A DNA stretch of 64,000 bases from Flavobacterium defluvii (GTDB taxonomy: Bacteria; Bacteroidota; Bacteroidia; Flavobacteriales; Flavobacteriaceae): contig NZ_FQWC01000013.1 in the NCBI RefSeq assembly GCF_900129555.1, positions 1-64,000 on the forward strand, written 5' to 3'. Both the position numbers and the translations under genes were made by a program. The notes under the pieces are model-generated. The model was not told the origin of the DNA. It ran no database searches and was given only the letters and a program-made list of their open reading frames with translations. Positions 6,787 to 15,189 of this stretch are shown here, one piece after another (within the stretch, counting starts at the first letter, position 1; each line of letters begins with the position of its first letter).

Positions 6787-8010
6787 TTACAAAGGCAGTT
6801 CGGCAACGACAAAAGTGCTTCCGCCAACGTAAATAAAATCATTTTTTGAAGCATTTTCTCTGGCTTTCGCGAAAGCGCTTTCAACAGATTCGTACTTTTC
6901 TCCAATTAAGCTGAATTTTTCAGCAGCATTTTGCAAAGTTTCGGCAGGTAAACCTCGTGCCGAATTCGGACTGCAGAAATAATACTGAGCTTCTTTTGGG
7001 AAAAGCGGCAAAATAGAATCCAAATCTTTATCATTTACAACACCCAAAACAATATGCAGTTTTTCATATTTTTCATTTTGAAGCTGATTCATTACAACAG
7101 CTAATCCGTGTTTATTGTGCGCCGTGTCACAAATGATTTTCGGGTTTTCGCCCAATTGCTGCCATCTTCCTTGTAACCCCGTATTTTTTACAACATTCAA
7201 TAAACCTTCTTTTAATTGTTCTGTCGAAACTTTAAAATCGGTTTGATTGTTCAAAATTGAAATCGTCTGCTGAACCGTTTTTTTATTATGAAACTGATAA
7301 TCTCCAATTAAATCAGATAAATAAATTTGATCAATTAAATCTGAAGCGAAAGAAATCGGCGCATTGTTTGCTTCGGCTTTAGCCAAAAAAACAGGCTGCG
7401 TTTCCGGAGTATATTCGCCAATAACAACCGGAACATTTGGTTTGATAATCCCGGCTTTTTCGCCAGCAATAGCTTCAAGCGTATTTCCTAAAAATTGCGT
7501 ATGGTCTAAACCAATATTTGTAATTACCGAAACCAAAGGCGTAATAATATTGGTTGCGTCCAGCCTTCCGCCCAAACCAACCTCAATAATCGCAATATCT
7601 GTTTTTTCTGAAGCAAAATAATCAAAAGCCAAACCAACTGACATTTCGAAGAAACTCATGTCATTGACTTCAAAAAAATCTTTGTGTTTTGCAATAAATT
7701 CACAAACAAAATCTTCTGAAATTTCCCGACCGTTTATTTTAATTCTTTCCCTAAAATCTTTTAAATGCGGCGACGTATATAAACCCACTTTATAACCTGC
7801 TTCCTGCAAAATTGAAGAGAGCATGTGTGATGTAGATCCTTTTCCGTTTGTTCCCGCGACATGAATCGTTTTTAAATTCTTTTCGGGATTACCAAGATGT
7901 TCTGCCAGTAACTTGATGTTTGTCAGATCTTCTTTATATGCCGAAGCACCCTGAAGCTGATACATTGGTAATTGATTAAACATCCAGTTTGTTGTTTCCT
8001 GATAGTTCAT
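6787..8010 (-). CDS. folC: Bifunctional folylpolyglutamate/dihydrofolate synthase
   Basis: This 407-residue Mur-ligase-family enzyme adds glutamate to folates and, in most bacteria, also makes dihydrofolate from dihydropteroate. The P-loop GTNGKGST (53-60) sits in the expected place. The family's IIEVGLGGRLDATN segment, the DHTQFLG motif and a C-terminal ligase domain (CDTAHNKHG onwards) are all visible. The length is normal. It faces away from exbB, with a 131-base shared upstream region, and ends before the tRNA promoter region. No regulatory site is evident. It acts in the cytoplasm. Confidence 0.93.
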   Translation of the reverse strand: MNYQETTNWMFNQLPMYQLQGASAYKEDLTNIKLLAEHLGNPEKNLKTIHVAGTNGKGSTSHMLSSILQEAGYKVGLYTSPHLKDFRERIKINGREISEDFVCEFIAKHKDFFEVNDMSFFEMSVGLAFDYFASEKTDIAIIEVGLGGRLDATNIITPLVSVITNIGLDHTQFLGNTLEAIAGEKAGIIKPNVPVVIGEYTPETQPVFLAKAEANNAPISFASDLIDQIYLSDLIGDYQFHNKKTVQQTISILNNQTDFKVSTEQLKEGLLNVVKNTGLQGRWQQLGENPKIICDTAHNKHGLAVVMNQLQNEKYEKLHIVLGVVNDKDLDSILPLFPKEAQYYFCSPNSARGLPAETLQNAAEKFSLIGEKYESVESAFAKARENASKNDFIYVGGSTFVVAELPL

Positions 8011-8141
8011 TTTGTTTGGATAAAATAGTTGTTGATTGAAATAATTTCCGTTTTTTTTAGTTTAATATTACAATGAAAATTATCTTTATTGCAAAATTGA
8101 AATATTTTTTAGAATTAATTATTAAAAACCAGAATTAAAAT

Positions 8142-8837
8142 ATGTTTAGCTACATTCAATTACAAGCTGATACTCTTGCAAACGCCTCAAACGTAGTGAT
8201 CGAAAAGGTTGCTCATCCAGAAACTGAAATTTCTGTTTTAGGTTTTATCTTAAAAGGAGGTTTCTTCTTAATACCAATCGCACTTTTATTATTCTATACA
8301 ATTTACGTAATTTTTGAACGCTATTTATATATTCAAAAAGCATCAAGAATAGATTCTCGATTAATTCAGGATGTTGGCGAAAAATTGCATGCCGGAAATA
8401 TTGAATTGGCAAGAACAATTGTAGAAAGAAACGATACAGCTGTTGGAAATATTCTAAAAGAAGGAGTTTTAGTAATTGGAAGACCAATTGCCGAAATAGA
8501 ATCTAATATGGATCGCGCTGCCGATATTGAAATTGGTGAAATGGAAAGACGTTTAGGACATTTAGGACTTATTGCCGGTATTGCACCAACGCTTGGTTTC
8601 ATCGGAACTATTTCTGGGGTAATTAAAATTTTCTACAGTATTTCGGTTACAGAAAATATCAGTATCGGAAATATCTCCGGTGGTTTATACGAGAAAATGA
8701 TCAGTTCAGGATCTGGACTTATCGTGGGAATTATTGCCTATAGTGCTTACCATTTACTGAACGGAAAAATTGATGATTTTGCTTTAAAAATTCAGAAACA
8801 GATATTAGAATTTGTAAACATAATTCAAAGATCATAA
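8142..8837 (+). CDS. exbB: ExbB/TolQ family proton-channel protein
   Basis: This 231-residue inner-membrane protein has three predicted membrane segments (about 33-58, 139-162 and 183-207) and the MotA/TolQ/ExbB signature in the second and third (GIAPTLGFIGTISGVIKIF and SSGSGLIVGIIAY). With ExbD it forms the proton-driven motor that powers TonB-dependent uptake through the outer membrane. The next gene, exbD, starts 3 bases after its stop. The TonB-dependent receptor at 42545 and the SusC at the right edge are possible clients. Confidence 0.92.
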   Translation: MFSYIQLQADTLANASNVVIEKVAHPETEISVLGFILKGGFFLIPIALLLFYTIYVIFERYLYIQKASRIDSRLIQDVGEKLHAGNIELARTIVERNDTAVGNILKEGVLVIGRPIAEIESNMDRAADIEIGEMERRLGHLGLIAGIAPTLGFIGTISGVIKIFYSISVTENISIGNISGGLYEKMISSGSGLIVGIIAYSAYHLLNGKIDDFALKIQKQILEFVNIIQRS

Positions 8838-8840
8838 GGT

Positions 8841-9236
8841 ATGTCAATTAAGAGAAAAAGAAGATTTCACGCCGAGGTTGCGACTTCGTCTTTAAGTGAC
8901 ATTATGTTTTTCCTGTTGTTGTTTTTCCTAATTATTTCAACACTGGCAAATCCGAATGTTATAAAGATGACGCTGCCAAAAGCGAAATCAAATGAAAAAA
9001 CGAATAAACAATTAATCAGTTTATCCGTTACAGAAGACAAGCAATTCTATATCGATAAACAGCAAGTTCCTTTTGAAGAACTGGAAACTACTTTAATGAA
9101 TAAAATTGGAGCAGATAAAACTCAGACAGTCGTAGTCCGAATTCCGTTTAATTTGCAAGTTCAGGATCTAGTTGATGTTTTGCAGATAGGAGTGAAGAAC
9201 AATTTGAAGTTTGTAATTGCTACGAGTCCTAAGTAA
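8841..9236 (+). CDS. exbD: ExbD/TolR family transport protein
   Basis: This 131-residue protein has a short cytoplasmic N-terminus, one membrane helix (about 19-37, with the conserved Asp at its start in SLSDIMFFLLLFFLI) and a periplasmic domain. The Asp is the proton-carrying residue in the family. It lies three bases after exbB, so the pair is translated together. The usual third partner, tonB, is not next on this strand but converges from 10309. Confidence 0.92.
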   Translation: MSIKRKRRFHAEVATSSLSDIMFFLLLFFLIISTLANPNVIKMTLPKAKSNEKTNKQLISLSVTEDKQFYIDKQQVPFEELETTLMNKIGADKTQTVVVRIPFNLQVQDLVDVLQIGVKNNLKFVIATSPK

Positions 9237-9251
9237 AAAATAAACACAATC

Positions 9252-9310
9252 ATGGTCATTGCGATGAACGAAGCAACCTCACGATTACTTCGTTTCTCGC
9301 AAAAGACTTA
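9252..9310. repeat. REP-like hairpin (GTCATTGCGA...AACGAAGCAA)
   Basis: The sequence GTCATTGCGATGAACGAAG is followed by a partial inverted copy (TTACTTCGTTTCTCGC). It resembles a dispersed intergenic repeat that I recall from Bacteroidetes and other genomes. It lies between exbD and the shared terminator. A truncated relative (GTCATTGCGAACGAA) occurs near 25395-25420 before the methyltransferase gene. Confidence 0.6.
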
Positions 9311-9330
9311 CAAGATGAATAAATATAAAA

Positions 9331-9364
9331 AAGGGTTTCTAAAAATTTTCAGAAACCCTTTTTT
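9331..9364. terminator. Bidirectional terminator between exbD and tonB
   Basis: A perfect 10-bp stem (AAGGGTTTCT, 9331-9340, with AGAAACCCTT, 9351-9360) is flanked by A residues on the left and T residues on the right. It can therefore stop both the exbBD transcript and the convergent tonB transcript. Confidence 0.9.
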
Positions 9365-9403
9365 TATAAGAACAGATTCGTGAAAATCCGTGAAATTCGT
9401 GTT

Positions 9404-10309
9404 TTAATTCAAATTGAAATTATAAATAATCTTTCCAATTTGTTTTGGTGCAGCATTATCATCAGCAGACCATTTTGTGTTTAATGCCGCTATTTTTGCT
9501 TGCTCTAATAAACAACTTGCTTTGTTTGTTGTCCCTTTTATTCCGGCCGTTGCACTTATAGTTTTTCCATTTTGATCAACCGTAACTTCAACTACAACAG
9601 TTCCTTCTTCGTTACAAGTATATTTAGGAGCTGGTTTAGAAAGTGCTTTTCGGCCATTTAAAGAATATCCTGATCCACCTCCAGAACCTCCGCCGCTTCC
9701 GGCTCCATAACCGCTTCCGTTTCCTATACCATTTCCGGTACCGTTACCGCCTCCGGTTCCTCCGCCAGAGCCGCCAGTACCATAATAACCTTTAGAGTTT
9801 AAGTCGCCTCCACGATTTCCTTTATTTCCAGAAACTTTATCATCACCGTCTCCGCCTTTGTTTGAACCTTTTAAAATACTCGATAAAGCATCGTTTGTAG
9901 AGTTCGAAACTTTTGGTTTTTCAGGAACAGGTTTTTGTATTGGTTTTTCAACCGGAACAGGTTTTTTAGGTTTTTCTTTTGTTGGTATCACAACATCAGT
10001 TTCATCAGCTTTTGAGTTTTCCTGAGAAATAATAGCTTCTTCTTCAACTGCTTTTGCCGGAGCTTGCTTTACATTGTTTTTTACATCCAGAACTTCACTT
10101 TTATAATTCGCTCCCGAACCTAAATCGCTGTCACCAAAATTTACCGTTACGCCGCCACCGCCACCGCCGCCATCTGCAAGGGCAACGTTATTTTCTGGGT
10201 TGTATGGAGGCCAAAAACGAATAAAAAACAGCAATAGAATGATTACCGCATATATAGCAGTTGTGAGTAGTAATGATTTCTTTTTATCTGAAGAAATAGT
10301 GAAACTCAT
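9404..10309 (-). CDS. tonB: Energy transducer TonB
   Basis: This 301-residue protein has an N-terminal membrane anchor (about 13-29), a Lys/Pro-rich periplasmic spacer (about 108-140), a long Gly/Ser/Asn linker (about 150-225) and a C-terminal domain with VVVEVTVDQNGKTISA (about 238-253) typical of TonB-like proteins. It would carry energy from ExbBD to outer-membrane receptors. The Gly-rich linker replaces part of the usual Pro-rich one and is probably flexible. The gene converges on exbBD, sharing a terminator, which is an uncommon order. A large inverted-repeat element (10392-10558) lies upstream. Confidence 0.85.
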   Translation of the reverse strand: MSFTISSDKKKSLLLTTAIYAVIILLLFFIRFWPPYNPENNVALADGGGGGGGVTVNFGDSDLGSGANYKSEVLDVKNNVKQAPAKAVEEEAIISQENSKADETDVVIPTKEKPKKPVPVEKPIQKPVPEKPKVSNSTNDALSSILKGSNKGGDGDDKVSGNKGNRGGDLNSKGYYGTGGSGGGTGGGNGTGNGIGNGSGYGAGSGGGSGGGSGYSLNGRKALSKPAPKYTCNEEGTVVVEVTVDQNGKTISATAGIKGTTNKASCLLEQAKIAALNTKWSADDNAAPKQIGKIIYNFNLN

Positions 10310-10391
10310 TGTGATTCTGAATTTTGAAATTGTATTAAATAAAAACGTTTAAAAGTACTAAAAATTGTTTAGAATGAAAGAGAGAATTTAT

Positions 10392-10558
10392 CCGCAAGGC
10401 ACGCAAAGGTTTACGCAGGGAGCGCTAATTTATTTCTCGCAAAGTCGCGAAGCCACAAAGTTTTTCTTTTTTTAAGTTTCTTTGCGCCTTTGCGCCTTTG
10501 CGAGATTTAAAAACAAACAGCTTTCCGAATCTTGCGTAAACCTTTGCGTGCCTTGCGG
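10392..10558. repeat. Large intergenic hairpin, GCAAAGGCGC-word type
   Basis: A 26-bp perfect inverted repeat (10392-10417 and 10533-10558, starting CCGCAAGGCACGCAAAGG) brackets a second, imperfect pair built from the word CGCAAAG (about 10435-10462 and 10480-10505). The RNA would be a hairpin of about 165 nt. It lies between tonB (start 10309) and the terminator of the dehydrogenase gene. It encodes nothing and is the longest perfect arm in the window. Confidence 0.85.
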
Positions 10559-10560
10559 TT

Positions 10561-10594
10561 AAAAAAAAACGAGCTAAATAATTTAGCCCGTTTT
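10561..10594 (-). terminator. Terminator of amino-acid dehydrogenase gene
   Basis: The minus strand has AAAACGGGCTAAA pairing with TTTAGCTCGTTTT, with one wobble, followed by a long T tract. It lies just after the 10616 stop codon. Confidence 0.82.
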
Positions 10595-10615
10595 AGAAAT
10601 TAAGTATAAAATAGA

Positions 10616-11842
10616 TTATACTAACTGTTTCAATGCAATTTCAAACGCTGTTGCACTGATATTTGTTTTTGATGAACTTAAAGCATGAGCTTTTACAATT
10701 GCATTTTTTATAATTTCAGAAGTATCGTTAAAAATAGCTTCATCGGTCATTTGAACTTTTTTCTCCATGAAATAAGCAAAAACTCTTGCCATTCCGCAGT
10801 TTGAAATAAAATCCGGAATCAAACTAACTTTACGGTCAACTTCTTCCATAATTGAACCAAAGAAAATTTCCTTGTCTGCAAAAGGAACATTCGCTCCGCA
10901 AGAAATGACTTCTAATCCGTTTGCAATTAAGCTGTCGATTTGGTTTTGAGTAACCAGTCTCGAAGCAGCACACGGCGTAAAAATCTCGGCACCAATTGTC
11001 CAGATTTTAGAATTGATTTCCTCAAACGGAATCATATTATCAGCCACTAATTTATTTCCGTCTTTGTTTAAGAATAAAGTTCTGATTTCTTCAAACGAAA
11101 AACCATCTTCTTTTATTAATCCTCCGTCGCGATCAATAATTCCGATAACTTTCGCACCCATTTCGGCTAAATAAAAAGCGGCAGCAGAACCAACGTTTCC
11201 AAAACCTTGTACGATTGCTTTTTTACCTTTTATGTCTCCGCCATAAGTTGCGTAAAAATGACGAACTGCTTCGGCAACGCCGTACCCGGTAATCATATCG
11301 GCAACTGTATATTTTCTTGTAACGTCTGGTGAAAATTTTGGGTTTTCGATAACCTTAATCACACCCTGACGCAATTGTCCAATTCTATTAATTTTATCAG
11401 CTTCTGTAGGTTTGAAGTGTCCGTTGAAAACTCCTTCCTGCGGATGCCATACACCACATTCTTCTGTCATTGGAATTACTTCGTGAATTTCATCAACATT
11501 CAAATCTCCTCCCGTTCCATAATAACTTTTCAATAATGGAGAAACGGCCTTGTACCAGCGTTGCAAAACTCCTTTTTTGCGCGGATCGTTCGGGTCAAAA
11601 TTTATTCCAGATTTAGCGCCGCCAATTGCTGGCCCGGAAACAGAAAATTTAACTTCCATTGTTTTGGCTAGCGACAAAACTTCATTCATGTCTAAGCCTT
11701 TTCTCATTCTTGTTCCCCCGCCCGCAGCTCCTCCGCGAAGAGAGTTAATTACAGTCCATCCTTCGGCTTCTGTTTCAGAATCTTTCCAGTTAAAAACAAT
11801 TTCAGGTGCTTTATTTTCAAATTGTTGTAATAAATCTTTCAT
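10616..11842 (-). CDS. Glu/Leu/Phe/Val dehydrogenase family enzyme
   Basis: This 408-residue cytoplasmic NAD(P)-dependent amino-acid dehydrogenase has the substrate-binding Gly-rich stretch GGAAGGGTRM (37-46), catalytic Lys near 65 and 77 (KFSVSGPAIGGAKSG) and GGDLNVDE (111-118). A Rossmann motif lies in VQGFGNVGSAA (about 211-221). The length and loops do not by themselves separate glutamate from branched-chain dehydrogenases. The GGAAGGGTRM segment is nearer the Leu/Val-type enzymes. It ends at its own terminator and is transcribed alone. Confidence 0.85.
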   Translation of the reverse strand: MKDLLQQFENKAPEIVFNWKDSETEAEGWTVINSLRGGAAGGGTRMRKGLDMNEVLSLAKTMEVKFSVSGPAIGGAKSGINFDPNDPRKKGVLQRWYKAVSPLLKSYYGTGGDLNVDEIHEVIPMTEECGVWHPQEGVFNGHFKPTEADKINRIGQLRQGVIKVIENPKFSPDVTRKYTVADMITGYGVAEAVRHFYATYGGDIKGKKAIVQGFGNVGSAAAFYLAEMGAKVIGIIDRDGGLIKEDGFSFEEIRTLFLNKDGNKLVADNMIPFEEINSKIWTIGAEIFTPCAASRLVTQNQIDSLIANGLEVISCGANVPFADKEIFFGSIMEEVDRKVSLIPDFISNCGMARVFAYFMEKKVQMTDEAIFNDTSEIIKNAIVKAHALSSSKTNISATAFEIALKQLV

Positions 11843-11931
11843 TTTGTTGTGATATGTTTATTTTGTGTAAATGTATAAAATAGAATAATGCGAATAATGT
11901 ATTTTGTATCAAATTTATTAAACAAAAAAGA

Positions 11932-11961
11932 AAAGCCGAAAACGATTAGGTTTTCGGCTTT
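11932..11961 (-). terminator. Terminator of chalcone-isomerase-like gene
   Basis: A 12-bp stem (AAAGCCGAAAAC, 11932-11943, with GTTTTCGGCTTT, 11950-11961) is followed on the minus strand by T residues. Confidence 0.9.
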
Positions 11962-11985
11962 CTAAATATTAAAAAAAATTAAGTA

Positions 11986-12561
11986 TTATATTCCTAATAA
12001 GTGTTTTTTCAAAGTTTCGTCAACTGGTTTGTCTGACAGCCAGATTCCAAATAAAGCTTTTTTGAAATCAAATCCCTGAATTTTTCCTTTTAAAACTTCA
12101 TTTTTATAAACATTTATTGTTTGATCAAGTGGGTTGTATGCCAAAATAAATACATCTTTTTCTGTAATGGCATCGCTTAAATACGTTTTAAATTGCTCAA
12201 TTCTTGGTCGTAATTGTTCCAGATTGCTTCCTGCAGATTTTTCAAAACCAACATTCATTGCTTTCGTTAATTTATTTGCAGAAACCATAGAAGACGTAAT
12301 TTCAATTCGAATCGCCATTTCGGTATCACTTTCGATAATAAATTGCGGATCCTGGCTCAATTGAGATAAGTACAAAGCCTGTACATAAACTTCTAACCAC
12401 ATTTTTGATCTTCCGCCAGCGCCATTAAGCTGCAAAGTTTTGTTTTGAAATTCTATTTTTCTAGGAACAGTAACGCCGTTTACTTCTAGTTGAGTTTGGG
12501 CAGAAACGGTCGTAATTTGTAAAGTTAATAACAGTGTAAGTACTAGTAAAATCTTTTTCAT
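11986..12561 (-). CDS. Chalcone-isomerase-like exported protein
   Basis: This 191-residue protein has a cleavable signal peptide (MKKILLVLTLLLTLQITTVSAQ), so it is periplasmic. The mature part resembles the chalcone-isomerase-like family (Chalcone_3): LNGAGGRSKMWLEVYVQALYL and a C-terminal GIWLSDKPVDETLKKHLLG. In bacteria these proteins rarely isomerise chalcones and are thought to bind lipids or other small molecules. The function is unproven. It has its own terminator and a roughly 480-base upstream gap shared with the acyl-CoA dehydrogenase promoter. Confidence 0.78.
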   Translation of the reverse strand: MKKILLVLTLLLTLQITTVSAQTQLEVNGVTVPRKIEFQNKTLQLNGAGGRSKMWLEVYVQALYLSQLSQDPQFIIESDTEMAIRIEITSSMVSANKLTKAMNVGFEKSAGSNLEQLRPRIEQFKTYLSDAITEKDVFILAYNPLDQTINVYKNEVLKGKIQGFDFKKALFGIWLSDKPVDETLKKHLLGI

Positions 12562-13040
12562 GTTCTGTCAATTATATAATTTTTGAGCAAAAATAATGTT
12601 AATTTGTCAATATTATTGTCTTTGATACAAAGTTTTTTTTCTGCAATTTTTGATTTTTTTTATTCTATTGCTTTAATAATCAAATTAATAGTACTTGCTT
12701 TACGTAGATTTACCCAATTTATGATTTGTTTAATCTTTTACTAATAAGAATTGTCTTAAAAATTTTATTTTTTAAACAATTTTGCTCTGTATTTTTAATC
12801 TTGAATTTTAGAGAAATTGCTGCAAGATTATATTCAATATTTGGTAAAAGCTAAATTATTACGAAAACGTTATCGTTATTCTTGTTGATCTATTAAATTT
12901 ATATGCATGCATTGTAAATTACGCTTTTAAAATTTATCTTTGGAAGCCTTTTCATCAAAAATTGGCTTTTCAAAAAAATAAATAAAACCACAAAAACTGA
13001 ATGTAAAATTCGGTTTAGAAAAACAATAAAATAAAAAACT
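12562..13040. other. AT-rich divergent gap with the ACAD promoter
   Basis: No gene or RNA is evident in these 479 bases. The features I can support are the acyl-CoA dehydrogenase promoter (12912-12942) and a TATGCATGCAT palindrome (12902-12912) that overlaps its -33 element. The promoter of the chalcone-isomerase-like gene must also lie here, near 12600, but no box stands out. Confidence 0.6.
12902..12942 (+). promoter_or_regulatory. Promoter and palindrome of acyl-CoA dehydrogenase gene
   Basis: TTG (12912-12914), a 20-base spacer and TATCTTTG (12935-12942) form an exact Bacteroidetes promoter, about 90 bases before the ATG. The palindrome TATGCATGCAT ends in the first T of the -33 TTG. The same palindrome stands in the upstream region of the KAS III gene (26673-26684). 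Confidence 0.7.
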
Positions 13041-14183
13041 ATGGATTTTAATCTTACCGAAGAACATTTAATGATTCAGCAAGCTGCGAGAGATTTTGCT
13101 CAAAATGAATTATTACCAGGCGTTATTGAGCGCGATGAAAAACAAATTTTTCCGGCTGAGCAGGTTAAAAAAATGGGTGAACTTGGATTCATGGGAATGA
13201 TGGTTGATCCTAAATATGGCGGTAGTGGACTTGATGCGATTTCGTATGTTATTGCAATGGAAGAAATTTCTAAAGTTGATGCTTCGGCTTCTGTAGTAAT
13301 GTCAGTAAACAATTCTTTGGTTTGCTGGGGATTACAGGAATTTGGAACTGAAGAACAAAAACAAAAATATTTACCTGGGCTGGCTTCCGGTCAAATTCAC
13401 GGAGCATTTTGCTTAAGCGAACCAGAAGCAGGAAGTGATGCAACTTCGCAAAAAACAACTGCGATTGATATGGGGGATCACTATTTGGTAAACGGAACTA
13501 AAAACTGGATTACAAACGGAAACACAGCTTCGGTATACTTAGTGATTGCACAAACGCATCCTGAACTGAAACATAAAGGAATCAATGCCTTGATTATGAC
13601 TAAAGATATGCCGGGATTTTCTGTTGGTCCAAAAGAGCAAAAAATGGGAATCCGTGGTTCTGATACACACTCTTTAATGTTTACGGATGTAAAAGTTCCG
13701 AAAGAAAACAGAATTGGCGAAGATGGTTTTGGATTTAAATTTGCAATGAAAACTTTAGCAGGAGGTAGAATTGGTATTGCTTCTCAAGCACTAGGAATTG
13801 CTTCCGGAGCTTATGAACTGGCTTTAAAATATTCTAAAGAACGTAAAGCTTTTGGAACAGAAATCTGCAATCATCAGGCAATTGCTTTTAAATTGGCAGA
13901 TATGGCTGTGAATATCGAAGCGGCGCGACATTTATGTATGAAAGCGGCTTGGGATAAAGATCAGCATAAAAATTATGACGTGAGCGGTGCAATGGCAAAA
14001 TTATATGCTTCGCAAGTAGCTATGGATACAACGGTTGAAGCTGTACAGATTCACGGTGGGAATGGTTATGTAAAAGAATACCATGTTGAACGTTTAATGC
14101 GTGATGCAAAAATTACTCAGATTTATGAAGGTACTTCAGAAATTCAAAAAATTGTAATTTCAAGAGCTGTTATCGCAGGATAA
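13041..14183 (+). CDS. Acyl-CoA dehydrogenase
   Basis: This 380-residue flavoenzyme introduces the first double bond into acyl-CoA. It has the signature SEPEAGSDATS (about 127-137), the FAD-site stretch WITNGNTAS, the RKAFGTEI segment and the catalytic Glu363 in IYEGTSEIQ. The length and the Glu position fit the short-chain/butyryl type, although the chain-length preference is not certain. It is a single-gene unit with a strong promoter and terminator. An upstream palindrome shared with the KAS III gene at 25542 suggests coordinated control of fatty-acyl metabolism. Confidence 0.92.
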   Translation: MDFNLTEEHLMIQQAARDFAQNELLPGVIERDEKQIFPAEQVKKMGELGFMGMMVDPKYGGSGLDAISYVIAMEEISKVDASASVVMSVNNSLVCWGLQEFGTEEQKQKYLPGLASGQIHGAFCLSEPEAGSDATSQKTTAIDMGDHYLVNGTKNWITNGNTASVYLVIAQTHPELKHKGINALIMTKDMPGFSVGPKEQKMGIRGSDTHSLMFTDVKVPKENRIGEDGFGFKFAMKTLAGGRIGIASQALGIASGAYELALKYSKERKAFGTEICNHQAIAFKLADMAVNIEAARHLCMKAAWDKDQHKNYDVSGAMAKLYASQVAMDTTVEAVQIHGGNGYVKEYHVERLMRDAKITQIYEGTSEIQKIVISRAVIAG

Positions 14184-14207
14184 TCTTCTATAAAATAAAA
14201 TTAATAA

Positions 14208-14248
14208 AAACCCTTTTGAAGTTTAGGCTTTAAAAGGGTTTGTTTTTT
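14208..14248 (+). terminator. Terminator of acyl-CoA dehydrogenase gene
   Basis: The arms AAACCCTTTT (14208-14217) and AAAAGGGTTT (14232-14241) close an imperfect inner loop and run into T residues. Confidence 0.85.
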
Positions 14249-14265
14249 TCTGGGCTGTAGATTGG

Positions 14266-14350
14266 CACACGGATGACACGGATTCGTTATCGCGAAAACA
14301 CTAATAAAATGGATTTTTTTATATTAGGAAAATAAAAATCTCTATCAATC
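14266..14350. repeat. Degenerate ACGGAT-word element
   Basis: GGCACACGGATGACACGGATT is followed about 50 bases on by AATCCGCGTTCC. These look like the two arms of a word-repeat hairpin of the type seen elsewhere in this window, but worn down. I cannot define its ends and list it with low confidence. Confidence 0.35.
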
Positions 14351-14420
14351 CGCGTTCCTAAAACTTATAATTAGATTTATTGTTAAATTAATTACATTTA
14401 CACCAACAGATTTAATTTTT

Positions 14421-15098
14421 ATGTACGAAGATTTAAAATATTGGTACTTGCGGGATCACAAATTGTTTAGAACATTGAGTTATTCTCAAATCAAACAATT
14501 GTGTATTATTACCGGTTTTAAAAAAGCATCAAAAGGTGAAATTATTTATTTCTCATCTTCAGATGTGCCTAGAATTTTTTTGCTTAAAAAAGGAAATATC
14601 AAAATTGTTTCTATCGATGATGATGGAAATGAAACTATAAAAGACATTATTCAAAAGGGAGATTTATTTGGCGAACTGACTTTGGAAACAGATAATAAAG
14701 TAGAAGAATACGCAAAAGTACTTTCTGACGATGTTGTAATTTGCAGTTTCCTGATGTCTGATTTTGAAGATTTGCTGCTTCGAAATCCAACATTAGCTCT
14801 TTCTTACACCAAGTTTGTAGGCTTAAAAATGAAGCGTGTTAAAAACAGTTATGCCAATTTAATTTCTAAAGATGCCAAAACCAGATTGTACCAATTTTTA
14901 AAAGACTGGGCTGAGCAAGAAGGAGTACAAACTGGAAATACAGTTACAATAGAAAATTATTTAACTCAAAATGATATTGCCCAAATTATTTGTACCTCAA
15001 GACAAACTGCCGTACAATTAATTAATGAAATGGAAATAAATCAACTTTTAAACTATAACAGAAAAGAGATTATCATTCCGGATATTACCAAATTATAA
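14421..15098 (+). CDS. Crp/Fnr family transcriptional regulator
   Basis: This 225-residue regulator has an N-terminal effector domain (about 25-130, with GDLFGELTLE typical of the cNMP-binding fold) and a C-terminal winged helix. The recognition helix lies in LTQNDIAQIICTSRQTAVQLINEM (about 176-200). It is longer than the Crp-type protein at 4385 and has a true QNDIA-type HTH. It lies 91 bases before the redox operon at 15190 and may control it. An inverted repeat at 15154-15179 is a candidate site. Confidence 0.88.
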   Translation: MYEDLKYWYLRDHKLFRTLSYSQIKQLCIITGFKKASKGEIIYFSSSDVPRIFLLKKGNIKIVSIDDDGNETIKDIIQKGDLFGELTLETDNKVEEYAKVLSDDVVICSFLMSDFEDLLLRNPTLALSYTKFVGLKMKRVKNSYANLISKDAKTRLYQFLKDWAEQEGVQTGNTVTIENYLTQNDIAQIICTSRQTAVQLINEMEINQLLNYNRKEIIIPDITKL

Positions 15099-15153
15099 TT
15101 ATTTTGGGCTAAGTGTAAATTAGCCGACATTTTGCTTTTTCGTAGTACAATAA

Positions 15154-15179
15154 TTTTACATCATCAAAAAGATGTAAAA
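15154..15179. promoter_or_regulatory. Inverted repeat before redox operon
   Basis: TTTTACATC (15154-15162) and GATGTAAAA (15171-15179) form a perfect 9-bp dyad with an 8-base spacer. It ends 10 bases before the first ATG. It could be an operator for the Crp-type regulator next to it or a 5' leader hairpin. The position close to the start codon would also allow it to affect translation. Confidence 0.5.
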
Positions 15180-15189
15180 ACAATAAACT

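Noticed and set aside
9680..9860. Gly-rich tract in tonB as a collagen-like or antifreeze repeat
   Set aside because: It lacks a regular three-residue period and is placed where TonB linkers lie.
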